A DNA stretch of 64,000 nucleotides. It comes from Bog-257 sp963834135. GTDB lineage: Bacteria > Acidobacteriota > Terriglobia > Terriglobales > Acidobacteriaceae. Below, piece by piece: positions 38,426-47,399 of this stretch. The notes below the pieces were generated by a model. That model was not told the DNA's origin, made no database searches, and saw nothing but the letters and a program-made list of their open reading frames with translations. Both the position numbers and the translations under genes were made by a program. The DNA is taken from NCBI GenBank assembly GCA_963834135.1, contig CAWIAN010000012.1, forward strand, positions 1-64,000, written 5' to 3'. Each line of letters opens with the position of its first letter. Within the stretch, counting starts at the first letter, position 1.

Positions 38426-38923
38426 TCAGGCGACCTCGGATTGAGGCGGCCCATTCGAAGGCTCTACGCCGATTTTCTTGAAGAACAAATCAATGGGATG
38501 CACAATCCCCGGCTCACCACTGGGCGCCGCCGGCGTTTCCGGCGCCGGTGCGGGAACTGGAGCGGCAGCGGCCGCCGCATTCTCGTCGTCAGATATGGGT
38601 AGCGAGTACACCCCGGCGAAGTGAAACAACTCTTTCGCCGTCGCCAGATTTCCGGTGCTGGCGGCGTTGATTAGGGCCTCGGTAATGCGATGCAGTGAAG
38701 CCCAGATCGAGCGCTTCACGCCCTCAACCGTCATTTGTCTCGATTTCAGGGAAGAGAACTTTGCCGACGACCGGCCGCTCTTGCCATGCGATCTTGCCAA
38801 CGCTCTCTTGCTGCCGCTCTTCGCTTTCTTTGCAGCCATCGATTTTCTGGAGGCCGCGCTGTGCGACCCCGATACTGGCGCCTGCTTCTTGCCGAAGCGG
38901 CCGGAGCTTTTTACGAGTGCCAT
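38426..38923 (-). CDS. Lys/Arg-rich hypothetical protein
   Basis: 165 residues from ATG 38923. The first 60 residues are strongly basic (KKAKSGSKRALARSHGKSGR), suggesting nucleic-acid binding. Residues about 65-105 form a helical domain ('VKRSIWASLHRITEALINAA', 'LATAKELFHFAGVYSL'). The rest is an Ala/Pro linker and a short tail. No recognised family. As first gene of the phage-type transcript it could be a small-terminase or DNA-binding protein, but this is a guess. Confidence 0.55.
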   Translation of the reverse strand: MALVKSSGRFGKKQAPVSGSHSAASRKSMAAKKAKSGSKRALARSHGKSGRSSAKFSSLKSRQMTVEGVKRSIWASLHRITEALINAASTGNLATAKELFHFAGVYSLPISDDENAAAAAAPVPAPAPETPAAPSGEPGIVHPIDLFFKKIGVEPSNGPPQSEVA

Positions 38924-39160
38924 AAGTATGAATCCTTGTGCCGAAGTGGCCTTACGGTATGACTGCTCCGCCCCGAGCAACCTCAACTGCGCGCCGATCC
39001 ATGCGGTGTATCGAGAGCGCGAGTGACGTGCTCGAAGCGAAGCAGAACGCCATGGCTCGCACCTCTGGAGGACGAGAGGACGACAGGGCGAGAGTGAAGC
39101 GGGAATCCGGTTCTCTGCCGGATGCGGCCGTCACGGTCATTTGCGCGGCGGAGCCCAGAA

Positions 39161-39187
39161 ACACGAAAACCCAGCACAAGGCTGGGT
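39161..39187 (-). terminator. Intrinsic terminator at the 5' edge of the phage-type block
   Basis: Perfect 7-bp stem ACCCAGC / GCTGGGT (39169-39187) with a 5-base loop, followed on the minus strand by gttttcgtgtttct. It lies 240 bases upstream of the Lys/Arg-rich gene and would stop minus-strand transcription coming from the SDR gene side. Confidence 0.75.
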
Positions 39188-39561
39188 CAGCTTTGGAACG
39201 CTCCACACAGAAGCCGTTCCCGTTCTTCAACTCTAATTCCACTATAGCATAGTTAGGGGGTATTTTGACACAATTTTGGCACTTTATATTTAGCCTATAA
39301 TCAGCACTTTAGAGCATTTCTGTTGCGTTTTTAAGCTTGACATGTAAAAAATGCACTTTACTTGAGGGAACAATAGCGTTGCTCCTAGAGGTCTGCTTGG
39401 CAAAGCTGAGAGTTGAGTGAAGTCTACTCGTCGGCATCTCTAAGCTGTTGATGAGCGATACTTCGAGATACGCGGCAAGTTCCGAAACATTGAAGTGCCG
39501 ACCGTCGCGAGCACTTCTTATCCCGACAAAATTGTCGTTCGGCAAACAGGCGCAAATGCCT
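39188..39561. other. AT-rich non-coding region upstream of the phage-type block
   Basis: About 375 bases without a gene I can support. The stretch 39235-39360 is the most AT-rich part nearby (tttatatttagcctataatc, catgtaaaaaatgcacttta). An open frame on the minus strand (39309-39545) has no ribosome-binding site. The low GC and the position suggest a promoter or a past integration boundary. I found no clear flanking direct repeat. Confidence 0.45.
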
Positions 39562-40332
39562 TCACCGCGCCAGGTATCCGCCGTCGACCGGAATCATCAC
39601 CCCCGTAACGAAGTCCGACGCTCGCGACGCCAGGTACACGGCCGTCCCGATCATCTCGTCGGGTTTACCCCATCGTCCCGCGGGCGTGCGCGCAACAATT
39701 TCGTCGTTCATCGGCATGGAACGGACCGCGACGGTCAGGTCGGTTTCGATCCATCCCGGGGCAATCGCGTTGACCTGAATGTTGTGCGGGGCCAGCTCGA
39801 TAGCCATCGACTTGGTCAGCTGCATGATCGCACCCTTGGCCGCGCTGTACGACGGCACCAGCGCCGATCCGAAATACGAATACATGCTGCCGATGTTAAT
39901 GATCTTTCCGCCGCCAGTTTTCAGCATCGCTCGCGCCGCGAACTTCGACAGCAGGAAGACCGCCGTGAGTTGGGTCGCGATGACGCTGTCCCAATCTTCG
40001 GCTTTCTCGTTCAGCACGCCGCCGCTCAACACGGCGTTGCCGGCATTGTTCACCAGGATGTGAACGCCGCCCAGCTCGCGCTCAACTTTTTCCAGCGCGG
40101 GCTCAAGCGCGGGCCGATCGGTGACATCGACCTTGAGCGCCATCGCGGGCACGCCGATCGCCTTCAACTCCGAGACGACCTTATGATTTTTCTCTTCGTT
40201 TCGCGCCAGCACCGCGACGGCAGATCCCGCCTCTGCCAATCCCAGAGCAATGCTGCGGCCGATGCCGCGGTCTCCGCCGGTCACTACGGCGACGCGGCCG
40301 GTCAAATCGAACAGCCCGGGCTTCTTCGTCAA
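39562..40332 (-). CDS. SDR-family oxidoreductase
   Basis: About 256 residues if TTG 40332 is the start (AGAGGAA just upstream, and the protein then begins at the family's usual place); the open frame runs on to 40380. Classical short-chain dehydrogenase: cofactor motif TGGDRGIGRS, NNAGNAV, catalytic Ser in INIGSMYSYFG, YSAAKG with Tyr and Lys, then 'NAIAPGWIETDL'. The closest match by eye is the gluconate or 2-deoxy-gluconate dehydrogenase (KduD/IdnO) type. Cytoplasmic. Stop is just before a palindrome-free spacer. Confidence 0.9.
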   Translation of the reverse strand: MTKKPGLFDLTGRVAVVTGGDRGIGRSIALGLAEAGSAVAVLARNEEKNHKVVSELKAIGVPAMALKVDVTDRPALEPALEKVERELGGVHILVNNAGNAVLSGGVLNEKAEDWDSVIATQLTAVFLLSKFAARAMLKTGGGKIINIGSMYSYFGSALVPSYSAAKGAIMQLTKSMAIELAPHNIQVNAIAPGWIETDLTVAVRSMPMNDEIVARTPAGRWGKPDEMIGTAVYLASRASDFVTGVMIPVDGGYLAR

Positions 40333-40383
40333 TCGTTCCTCTTCGTGGTCTGGAATTTCTCCGCCTGATATTGATCGCACCGG

Positions 40384-42561
40384 TCACATCAGGCTGATGG
40401 TGCAGGTCAAAGCGTCGCCGCACGGCTGCTTGTCGTAGCTCACCTGCTTGGGCGAGCACAGCTTCAGCATCGACGCCACCGCGGGCTTGGCGAAGTCGGT
40501 GTTCACGTCGCGCGTAACGATGCCCTTCAGATCTTCGAGCAGCCGGTTCCAGTCGTCGGGGATTTTCGTTGCGTTCAACAATTGCGCTAGCTGCTGCAGA
40601 TCGTCGCACAAATTCATAAAGTCCGAACTTGCCAGGCAGAAGTAGTTGAGCTCCAGCTGCACGTTCGGCGGCCGGCCTTCCCAAAAAGCGACGCCCGCCG
40701 CCGCATCTCCGCACTGCCGGCGATCGGGAACCGCCGCGCCGCTGGCATCGTTCGAAGCCACATTCCATTTTTGCCAGGTCGGATAGCTCACGCCCGCAGC
40801 ATAATCCAAACTAAGCAGCGACACCGTGGCATCGTGAAACACCTGCCAATTCTTTGCGTCGACCGACTGGTCCGCCGGAGGTTTGCCACCCTTGTATGGC
40901 GAACACGTCAGCTTGCCGTAGGCAGAAGATTCCAGTACGAAGTTCAGGTTCAGCGTGCCTTTGGGTTTGCTGGCGACGAACTGCAGCATGTCGTTCGCGG
41001 CCGCCGTCGACTGTGGACTTGGCGAAAGATATCCCGGGATCGCCGCCATGTGATGCGCCTCATCGCGATTGTTGGTCTCGCTGAGCTCGACCTGGAGCTT
41101 TACATCGGCGGGCTGCTTTGACTCGGCCTCGGCCACAAAATGAATGCGCGCTTTTTGCAGCGCCTTGTTCACCGTCGAATCACTCTCCTCTCCCACGTCG
41201 AACAGGAAACGGATGTTGCCGTCATCGGTTACGTAGGCCTCGGTCTTCTGAAAATAACTGGAGACATCTTGCGCGTGGAAGAAGTTAAAGAAGGTGACGC
41301 ACACCGTGAGCGAACGATTGAGGTTGGTGCATACTCCGGAACCCGGTTGGAGAACCAGCCCGCCCGCCCCCACCGCCGACTGCAGATTGCCCTGGCAGAA
41401 ATAATCCCAGCTGTGGTCCAGCGCCGGGTTGCCGAGCGCGACCTTGTACTTCGAGATCAGCGTGGTGTCAGACTCCGCGTCCCAATTCGCCTTGAGCCCG
41501 GCGCCGCCTTGCACCACTTGGTTCATCCAGCCGCCCAACTTGTCATTGAGCTTGCCTTCGAGATCGCCACACAGCGCCGCGGCCTTCTGGCCACCCAGCC
41601 CGTGCGTGAAGCGGTCGACACCGGCCTGCAATTTCTGAGAGTCGACGCTGATGGCCGGTGCGGTCGTAATCGTAACCTGCGCGCTGACGCCGACGCCTCC
41701 GCTGACGTCGGTCTTGTGGGCTCGCATCAGGTAGAGGAAGGCGTCACCGGCATCGAGCTTTTGGACAATCGCGGTGAAATCATCGGAGTGACTCAACCCC
41801 AGATTCGCAGTCGCGCCAATGTCGACCGTTCCGGCGGGCAAGGTGAGGCTGGCCGAACCCTTCATGCAACTGTCCAGAACGGTCTGTACGCTGGGCGCGC
41901 TGAAGTTGTAAGTGTCGATGCCGTAGCTCAGGTTCAGGCCATACGACATGCAGCCGTTGAAGGTGACTTGCGCCAGGTCACCGGGCGCCATCTGCGCCGC
42001 GCAACTCGGCTGGAAAGGAAAGACGAAACTGTTCATCGACTCGGTGATCGCGTCCTTCAGCAGAACGCCACACTTGATTTTGTGAGCGAAGACGAAGCAG
42101 GTGTCCGCACTGCCTTTGGCGTTGCCGCTGATGCCGAGCGCGCCTACGCTGCCCGCGCCACTCACGTTGCCCGTGATGCTGAACGACAATGACAGCTTCA
42201 CGTACACCGAGCCGCTATAGTCGCCCGCCGGCAGTCCGGCCTGCGAGGTCGCATCCAGATTCTCGCGGTAGTTGATCGCGCAACCGCTTCGCAGAATCTC
42301 CAGCGCACACCCGGCGGTGCCGGTGAGCCCGAAGCTGATGCCGGTAGACGTTTTCCAGCAACCGTCCTGCGAGAGGCTGAAGCTAAGCTTGGTGCCCGAG
42401 GGCAGCTTCTCCACCGGGCCATTCCAGTAAGGAGCGGTCTCGGCGGCGAATTTGAACATCGGCATAGCCTCGCCTTGCAGCAGGCTCTTAAGTTGGCTGG
42501 CGCTGGCCAGATCGGAAATTTTTAGTGCGAAATCGAGGGAAGGAACATCACCTGTGGCCAC
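40384..42561 (-). CDS. Large uncharacterised protein with many Cys
   Basis: 725 residues from a GTG start (42559-42561), supported by GGAGG four bases upstream. No signal peptide or membrane helix. The N-terminal half is Gly/Ser-rich beta ('KLSLSFSITGNVSGAGSVGA', 'ITTAPAISVDSQKLQAGVDR'). The rest is mixed, with about 20 Cys across the protein, high for a cytoplasmic protein. The C-terminus has helices ('DDLQQLAQLLNATKIPDDWN'). I recognise no family. It lies 51 bases from the SDR gene and may share its transcript. Confidence 0.7.
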   Translation of the reverse strand: MATGDVPSLDFALKISDLASASQLKSLLQGEAMPMFKFAAETAPYWNGPVEKLPSGTKLSFSLSQDGCWKTSTGISFGLTGTAGCALEILRSGCAINYRENLDATSQAGLPAGDYSGSVYVKLSLSFSITGNVSGAGSVGALGISGNAKGSADTCFVFAHKIKCGVLLKDAITESMNSFVFPFQPSCAAQMAPGDLAQVTFNGCMSYGLNLSYGIDTYNFSAPSVQTVLDSCMKGSASLTLPAGTVDIGATANLGLSHSDDFTAIVQKLDAGDAFLYLMRAHKTDVSGGVGVSAQVTITTAPAISVDSQKLQAGVDRFTHGLGGQKAAALCGDLEGKLNDKLGGWMNQVVQGGAGLKANWDAESDTTLISKYKVALGNPALDHSWDYFCQGNLQSAVGAGGLVLQPGSGVCTNLNRSLTVCVTFFNFFHAQDVSSYFQKTEAYVTDDGNIRFLFDVGEESDSTVNKALQKARIHFVAEAESKQPADVKLQVELSETNNRDEAHHMAAIPGYLSPSPQSTAAANDMLQFVASKPKGTLNLNFVLESSAYGKLTCSPYKGGKPPADQSVDAKNWQVFHDATVSLLSLDYAAGVSYPTWQKWNVASNDASGAAVPDRRQCGDAAAGVAFWEGRPPNVQLELNYFCLASSDFMNLCDDLQQLAQLLNATKIPDDWNRLLEDLKGIVTRDVNTDFAKPAVASMLKLCSPKQVSYDKQPCGDALTCTISLM

Positions 42562-42799
42562 ATTACCTCCGGGAGTACGTGTCTGTCAGGTGTAGAACCG
42601 GGCGCAGGAGATGTCAAGCACGGTGGACAGCGGGTAGTGGACAGATGGGGATCAGGGGCTGGGGCTTCGGCGCAGAAGCGATCACCTCGGCCCTTCCTTG
42701 GGCGCGTGTCGGAGACTAAAATCGGCCGTCCCGGAGCATCGCTGACGCACGCTCTCGCTTGCCTTGGACATCCGAGGCTGCTCCGGCGCGTCGTACTCG

Positions 42800-42930
42800 A
42801 ACCGCTATCGGCCGAAGCCCGGAGGGCCGGCTACGCTGTTAGCCCAGGATGAAGCGAAGCGTAGTCCTGGGTAGCTCTCAATAAACGGAACCAGAGCCGG
42901 CTTTAGCCGGCGGCATCTAGCCCCTTGAGG
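42800..42930. repeat. Interspersed palindromic repeats downstream of the acyltransferase
   Basis: In the 383-base gap: ggccgaagcccggagggcc (42811-42829), then agcccaggatgaagcg and cgtagtcctgggt (42841-42873, a palindrome CCCAGGA...TCCTGGG), then gagccggctttagccggcgg (42893-42912) and the ccccttgaggga loop. The same units in the same order occur at 47545-47690. No gene is seen in 42562-42944. Confidence 0.7.
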
Positions 42931-42944
42931 GACGACAGCGCCAT

Positions 42945-44117
42945 CTACTTCCCTCTCATCGCAAACGGCGGCGTCTTCGACACCACGAACTCCGACACGA
43001 CATACGATACAACCACCGCCGAGACCGACGTTGCCGCAAACTTCGCGACGATGTTCCACGGCAGCCGCCGTACCAGCAAGGCCAGCGGCGGCACGATCAC
43101 CATGTGCACGCAATAGATCGCATACGAATTCCGCGACAAATCTCGCCACATCCTGGACGTGCGATTCACAAATCTCTGGAAGATCCCAATCAACGCAAAC
43201 ACCGCCGCCAGGCAAAATGCGCAGTGCAGAACATCGTTGCCGGCGCGATACCGGAACTGATCCAGCTTCAACCCGAAGGCCAGCTTGTACATCATGAAGG
43301 CCGTCCCGAGCACCAGGCTCAACGGCAGCCAAATCATGATTCGCGGACTGTATCCATTCGCCGTGAACCAGCGACGACGATAGCCGTGTACTCCCAGCAC
43401 AAAGAAAAAAATGTAGAGCGAAAAGCGCGTCGGCTGAATGACCAGCAAATACGAAACCGGAACCCACGCGTAATCGTTGACATGCTGATTGACCACAAGA
43501 AACGCTATCGCGCTCAAAGCGACAAAGCCGGGGAAAAACCACAACGGCGGCCTGCCGCTTCCCGGCTCAAGCCACTTCAGTTTCTCGTTGGCCGAGCGCG
43601 CGATGATTAGTCCGAAATAAAACAGCAGCAGCACCCCCAGAAACCAGAATTGCGCCTGCTCGAAGTAGGTACTGAAAAACGTATGCGTCCAGAAGTGCAG
43701 ATACGGTGGCGGGGTCTTCGTGCGGCTCAACCAGATGAAGTAGGTCGTGACCGGCGCCAAGAACAGCGTGCCGGCCACCCACGGAATCCCCACACGTTTC
43801 AGCTTGTCGCGCGCGAACTGCTCTTCTCCTCTGCGCAGCAGCGACGGCAACGCGAAATATCCGGCCAGCAGAAACATCACCGGCATGATGAAGACGTCCG
43901 CGATCATGACGAAGCAGAAGAAGCCCAGGCTTTGCCGGGTGTCGACAACGTACCACCAGGTCGGGGCGAACAGCATGTAGCTCATGGCCGCGTGAAACAC
44001 CACTACCAGCAAAATGGTGAAGGAACGCAGATTATCGAGCGCGTCGAGACGGCTGGTCCTGGAGAGGATTGGGGAAGCATCGAGGCCGACGGGGCCTTGC
44101 GTGATGGTGGAGCTCAT
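42945..44117 (-). CDS. Acyltransferase 3 family membrane protein
   Basis: 390 residues with about ten membrane helices. The N-terminal 'RLDALDNLRSFTILLVVVFH' carries the family's conserved His (His42) and Arg, and helices continue with 'MPVMFLLAGYFALPSLL' and 'FWFLGVLLLFYFGLIIA'. It resembles OpgC/MdoC-type and other acyltransferase-3 proteins that acylate cell-surface glycans or lipids at the inner membrane. The acceptor is unknown. Divergent from the PQQ-type gene, with 245 bases between. Confidence 0.88.
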   Translation of the reverse strand: MSSTITQGPVGLDASPILSRTSRLDALDNLRSFTILLVVVFHAAMSYMLFAPTWWYVVDTRQSLGFFCFVMIADVFIMPVMFLLAGYFALPSLLRRGEEQFARDKLKRVGIPWVAGTLFLAPVTTYFIWLSRTKTPPPYLHFWTHTFFSTYFEQAQFWFLGVLLLFYFGLIIARSANEKLKWLEPGSGRPPLWFFPGFVALSAIAFLVVNQHVNDYAWVPVSYLLVIQPTRFSLYIFFFVLGVHGYRRRWFTANGYSPRIMIWLPLSLVLGTAFMMYKLAFGLKLDQFRYRAGNDVLHCAFCLAAVFALIGIFQRFVNRTSRMWRDLSRNSYAIYCVHMVIVPPLALLVRRLPWNIVAKFAATSVSAVVVSYVVSEFVVSKTPPFAMRGK

Positions 44118-44362
44118 GAACCCAGTATCCGTGCTCGCGGCGAACCGCCGCAGTGATACCGGCGAACAATAAATTCGCCCCAGTTCCCATGCCGGAACTT
44201 CGTGCGAGCTATGAGCGGGTGGCGCTGGAAGCCGCGGTCAATTCCGCTCCTGCCCCCGGGAACCCATTGCTTCTTCCGGCTACTTACGTTACTAATACTC
44301 GAACGCCGAGCTGACCTTCGATCTCGCGTCTCCCCAGGAAAATTCTTACAAGGTGGTGTTTG

Positions 44363-46345
44363 ATGTCCATCAACCGGTCGCGCCGTTGTGCCGCATTCCT
44401 CACCCTCGCACTTCTCGTCCTCGCGCCGCTGGTTTCGCGCGCCGGCGAGAAGCAGGCGCCAAGCTCCCCGCCGGATGTGCTGACGTATCACAACGACAAC
44501 AATCGCAGCGGCTGGTTCTCCGGCGAAACCGTGTTGACCCCGGCCGTCGTTAGCAGCCCCGCCTTCGGCTTGCAGAAGGTCGTCCTTTTGGATGGCCGCA
44601 TCGACGCCGAGCCGCTCTTTGTCTCCGGCCAGAGCATCGATGGTCAAGGCGTTCACGACGTGGTCTACGTCGCCACCGAAACCAATAGCATCTTCGCCTT
44701 CGACGCCGTAAGCGGTGCCGTTCTATGGCATCGGCAATATGGCATCCCGGTTCCCGATGCCTATAAGAATGGCGACGATAATGTTTTCCCGGTGATGGGC
44801 ATTCTCAGCACGCCGGTCATCGATCGCACCGCCGGCCTCATGTACTTCGTGAGCGACAGCTTCAGCGGCGGCGGAGATAATTTCCGCCTGCACGCTGTCG
44901 CACTCAGCAACGGACGCGATGCCATGCCCCCGGCAGTCATCCAGTACAGCGAGACGCTTTCCGATGGCACGGTATGGAACTTCAACCCGCGGTACCAGCT
45001 CCAGCGTCCCGGGTTGCTGGAAGCCAACGGCAGCATCTACGTCGCCTTCGGCAGCAACGGCGACATCGTCCCCAACATCTCGCGCGGCACTATCCTGCGT
45101 TATGACGCAACCACGCTACTGCCGATGACCGGCCAGCTCACCGACCGGCTCACAACGCCGCAGTCCAGTTACTATCTCTCGTCCATCTGGCAATCGGGAT
45201 TCGGGCCGACGGCCGACGCCGGCGGCGACATCTTTTTCTCCACCGGGAACAGCGATCCTAGTACGCCCAGCTATTCGCAGGCGTTCAACCGGCCCGACAG
45301 CATGGTGCGGCTCTCGTCCGACCTCGCAACTTTGAAGGACAGCTTTACCACCTACGATTACTTCGGGCTGGACGAGGAAGATGGCGACGTAGGCTCGGGC
45401 GGCTTGATGATCCTGCCCGACCAGCCCGGCTCGATTCCGCACCTGGCCATTGCCGGCGGCAAGGACGGCCGCGCCTTCCTGCTGAACCGCGACAACATGG
45501 GCGGCTACGTCCCGGGCGGCCCGAACCACGTAGTGCAGACCATCAACATGGGATCGTGCTGGTGTGGTCCATCCTACTATGTGGGATCTGACAATGCGGT
45601 ACACATCATCACCGGCGGCGGCAACGGCGCAACCAGCTGGAAGTTGCAAACTTCGCCGACCGTACAGTTGGTTCAGGAAACTTCGACCGGGTCCAATGCG
45701 GTGGCTGGACTGCCGGACGATGGCGGGGTGGTCCCCGTAGTCTCCTCGAACGGCACGACTGCGGGGTCAGCGGTGGTGTGGTTCGTTCAGAAGCCGAGCC
45801 TCTCCTCCGACGTGAATCCCGGTACGCCGCTTACGCTGCACGCCTATGCAGCGACCAACCTCAGCCATCCGCTGGTCTCGATCCTGGGCGGTACCTGGAC
45901 TCATGCGGAGAACAGCAACGCCAACATCGTGCCGACCGTGGCGAAGGGCAGAGTCTACGTCGCCAGCAACATGCAGCTGCGTATCTACGGAGTGAGCAGC
46001 CATCCCGATGGAGCAGTCGAGGATCCCATCACGCCATCGTTGCCGGAAACCATCGCTTGCCCGGCGAGCATTGCGCCCGCGGCGGCTGTGAACGGCGCCA
46101 TGCAAGTGCATCAGCTCTACGGAACCGTGTGCCAGGCAAGCGAAACCGAATTGAAGCTTACGCTGCGCAACGGACACGCGGTGTCGATTGACACCACGAC
46201 CACTGGCAACCAGCGCCGGCCGGTGCTGCTGACGCCAGGCCGCCCGGTGCACGTGATTTTGGTCATCGACAAAACAGGCGTAGCGCACGCGCAGAAGATC
46301 ACGCCTGCCCATGCGATGACAGCCGGCACGCCGGCGGATCGATAA
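44363..46345 (+). CDS. Secreted PQQ-type beta-propeller protein
   Basis: 660 residues from ATG 44363 (AAGGTGG upstream). Signal peptide: FLTLALLVLAPLVSRA. The body (about 35-560) has PQQ-like propeller blades with 'VYVATETNSIFAFDAVSGAV', 'AGGKDGRAFLLNRDNMGGYV' and 'TVAKGRVYVASNMQLRIYG'. The C-terminal 80 residues form a separate small beta domain with two Cys. The Cys-Cys and Asp ligands of true quinoprotein dehydrogenases are not evident, so catalysis is not supported. Upstream spacer 44118-44362 has no other feature. Confidence 0.82.
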   Translation: MSINRSRRCAAFLTLALLVLAPLVSRAGEKQAPSSPPDVLTYHNDNNRSGWFSGETVLTPAVVSSPAFGLQKVVLLDGRIDAEPLFVSGQSIDGQGVHDVVYVATETNSIFAFDAVSGAVLWHRQYGIPVPDAYKNGDDNVFPVMGILSTPVIDRTAGLMYFVSDSFSGGGDNFRLHAVALSNGRDAMPPAVIQYSETLSDGTVWNFNPRYQLQRPGLLEANGSIYVAFGSNGDIVPNISRGTILRYDATTLLPMTGQLTDRLTTPQSSYYLSSIWQSGFGPTADAGGDIFFSTGNSDPSTPSYSQAFNRPDSMVRLSSDLATLKDSFTTYDYFGLDEEDGDVGSGGLMILPDQPGSIPHLAIAGGKDGRAFLLNRDNMGGYVPGGPNHVVQTINMGSCWCGPSYYVGSDNAVHIITGGGNGATSWKLQTSPTVQLVQETSTGSNAVAGLPDDGGVVPVVSSNGTTAGSAVVWFVQKPSLSSDVNPGTPLTLHAYAATNLSHPLVSILGGTWTHAENSNANIVPTVAKGRVYVASNMQLRIYGVSSHPDGAVEDPITPSLPETIACPASIAPAAAVNGAMQVHQLYGTVCQASETELKLTLRNGHAVSIDTTTTGNQRRPVLLTPGRPVHVILVIDKTGVAHAQKITPAHAMTAGTPADR

Positions 46346-46369
46346 GACGCGTGTCGGAAGCCCGCCACG

Positions 46370-46510
46370 AGGCGGAGCGAAACTGATTAGCCCGCCGTGA
46401 GGCGGGATGAAAGTGGTTAGCCCACCGCGGAAGCGGTGGGTGTTCGCCCCCGTCCAGACCAGAGCCGGCTTCAGCCGGCGGCGCTAAGCCCCTTCAGGGG
46501 CGATCCTGCA
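46370..46510. repeat. Palindromic repeat cluster
   Basis: Units in series: agcccgccacgaggcgg and agcccgccgtgaggcgg, then agcccaccgcggaagcgg with tgggtg (46410-46442), then gagccggcttcagccggcgg (46463-46482) and ccccttcaggggcg (46490-46503). These match the spacers at 42890, 47635 and 52665-52740. Confidence 0.7.
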
Positions 46511-46580
46511 ATGTGACATACCGCCGAAAACTCGCGGTGAGCGGTATTCCGCCGATGCCGCGGCTCCGTACAATATCCCG

Positions 46581-47297
46581 ATGCTGCTCTTCGCACTCTT
46601 CCTCTCCCTGCTGGTCCAAACTTCCGCGTCCACCACCGACAAAACCATCGCGATGCTCCGCGCCAAAGATCAGGCTCTCCTTAACGCCACGGCACCAGCC
46701 GACAAAAAGATTTGGGAAGACGTGCTGGCCTCGGACGCGGTGTTCGTCGACGAAAACGGTACTATTCTCGACCGCGCCACATTTCTCGAGCAGCTCACGC
46801 CTTTGCCCGCCGGCGTTTCGGGCACGCTCGAAATCTCAAATTTCCAGGCGCATGTCGACGGCGACATGGCAACCGTGATCCATCTCGACGACGAGCACGA
46901 AGTCTTTCACGGCCAGAAACTGTTTGCGCAATATCTCACCACCGAAACCTGGCGACGCGATGACGGCACCTGGAAGCTTTACCTCACTCATATTTACGCG
47001 GTGCTGAAAGATCCTCCGGCAATCACGCTGCCGCAAAAAGAGCTGGAGCAATATATCGGGCAATATGCGGCCGCGCCGGATTTGATTTACATCATCCGCT
47101 GGGACGGCCAGCGCCTGGTCGGCGGCAGGAAGGGCAGCTCCGCGAAGCCGCTCGACGTCGAGGTGCGCGATGTGTTGTTCGTTCCCGGTCAACCACGCAT
47201 TCGTAAAATCTTCCAGCGCGACGGGAGGGGCAAGATCACCGGCTTCGTCGACCGCCGCGAGAGCTGGGACCTGGTGTGGAAGAGAGAAAATAAGTAG
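46581..47297 (+). CDS. Secreted NTF2-like (DUF4440) protein
   Basis: 238 residues. A short signal peptide (LLFALFLSLLVQTSAST) is followed by a cone-like alpha-beta domain (about 22-135) with 'DKKIWEDVLASDAVFVDENG', 'DGDMATVIHLDDEHEVF' and 'ETWRRDDGTWKLYLTHIYAV', as in SnoaL/DUF4440 proteins. A second small domain (145-238) has 'FQRDGRGKITGFVDRRESWD', similar to domains fused to DUF4440 or to beta-lactamase-related proteins. Ligand unknown. No ribosome-binding site is seen. Confidence 0.75.
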   Translation: MLLFALFLSLLVQTSASTTDKTIAMLRAKDQALLNATAPADKKIWEDVLASDAVFVDENGTILDRATFLEQLTPLPAGVSGTLEISNFQAHVDGDMATVIHLDDEHEVFHGQKLFAQYLTTETWRRDDGTWKLYLTHIYAVLKDPPAITLPQKELEQYIGQYAAAPDLIYIIRWDGQRLVGGRKGSSAKPLDVEVRDVLFVPGQPRIRKIFQRDGRGKITGFVDRRESWDLVWKRENK

Positions 47298-47299
47298 CC

Positions 47300-47399
47300 A
47301 GCTGTCGGCTGTCGGCTGTCGGCTGTCGGCTGTCGGCTGGCGGCTGTCGGCTGGCGGCTGGCGGCTGGCGGCTGGCGGCTGTCGGCTGGCGGCTGTCGA
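47300..47399. repeat. 7-bp tandem repeat (minisatellite)
   Basis: About 14 tandem units of the 7-mer ctgtcgg or ctggcgg (read ggctgtc / ggctggc), differing only at one T/G position. It begins four bases after the stop of the DUF4440-like gene. The number of units is likely variable between strains. Confidence 0.9.

Noticed and set aside
19790..38923. Complete prophage with attachment sites
   Set aside because: I looked for an integrase, repressor, tRNA-linked att site and flanking direct repeats near both edges and found none; an incomplete or domesticated element fits better.
39309..39545. 78-residue open frame in the AT-rich gap
   Set aside because: No ribosome-binding site and no recognisable motif; the region looks regulatory.
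41140..42192. 350-residue open frame on the plus strand opposite the Cys-rich protein
   Set aside because: Antisense shadow: the minus-strand gene has a GGAGG site and protein-like composition, whereas this frame is Arg/His/Val-biased without motifs.
47300..47399. CRISPR array
   Set aside because: The repeats are 7-bp tandem units without spacers; no cas genes nearby.
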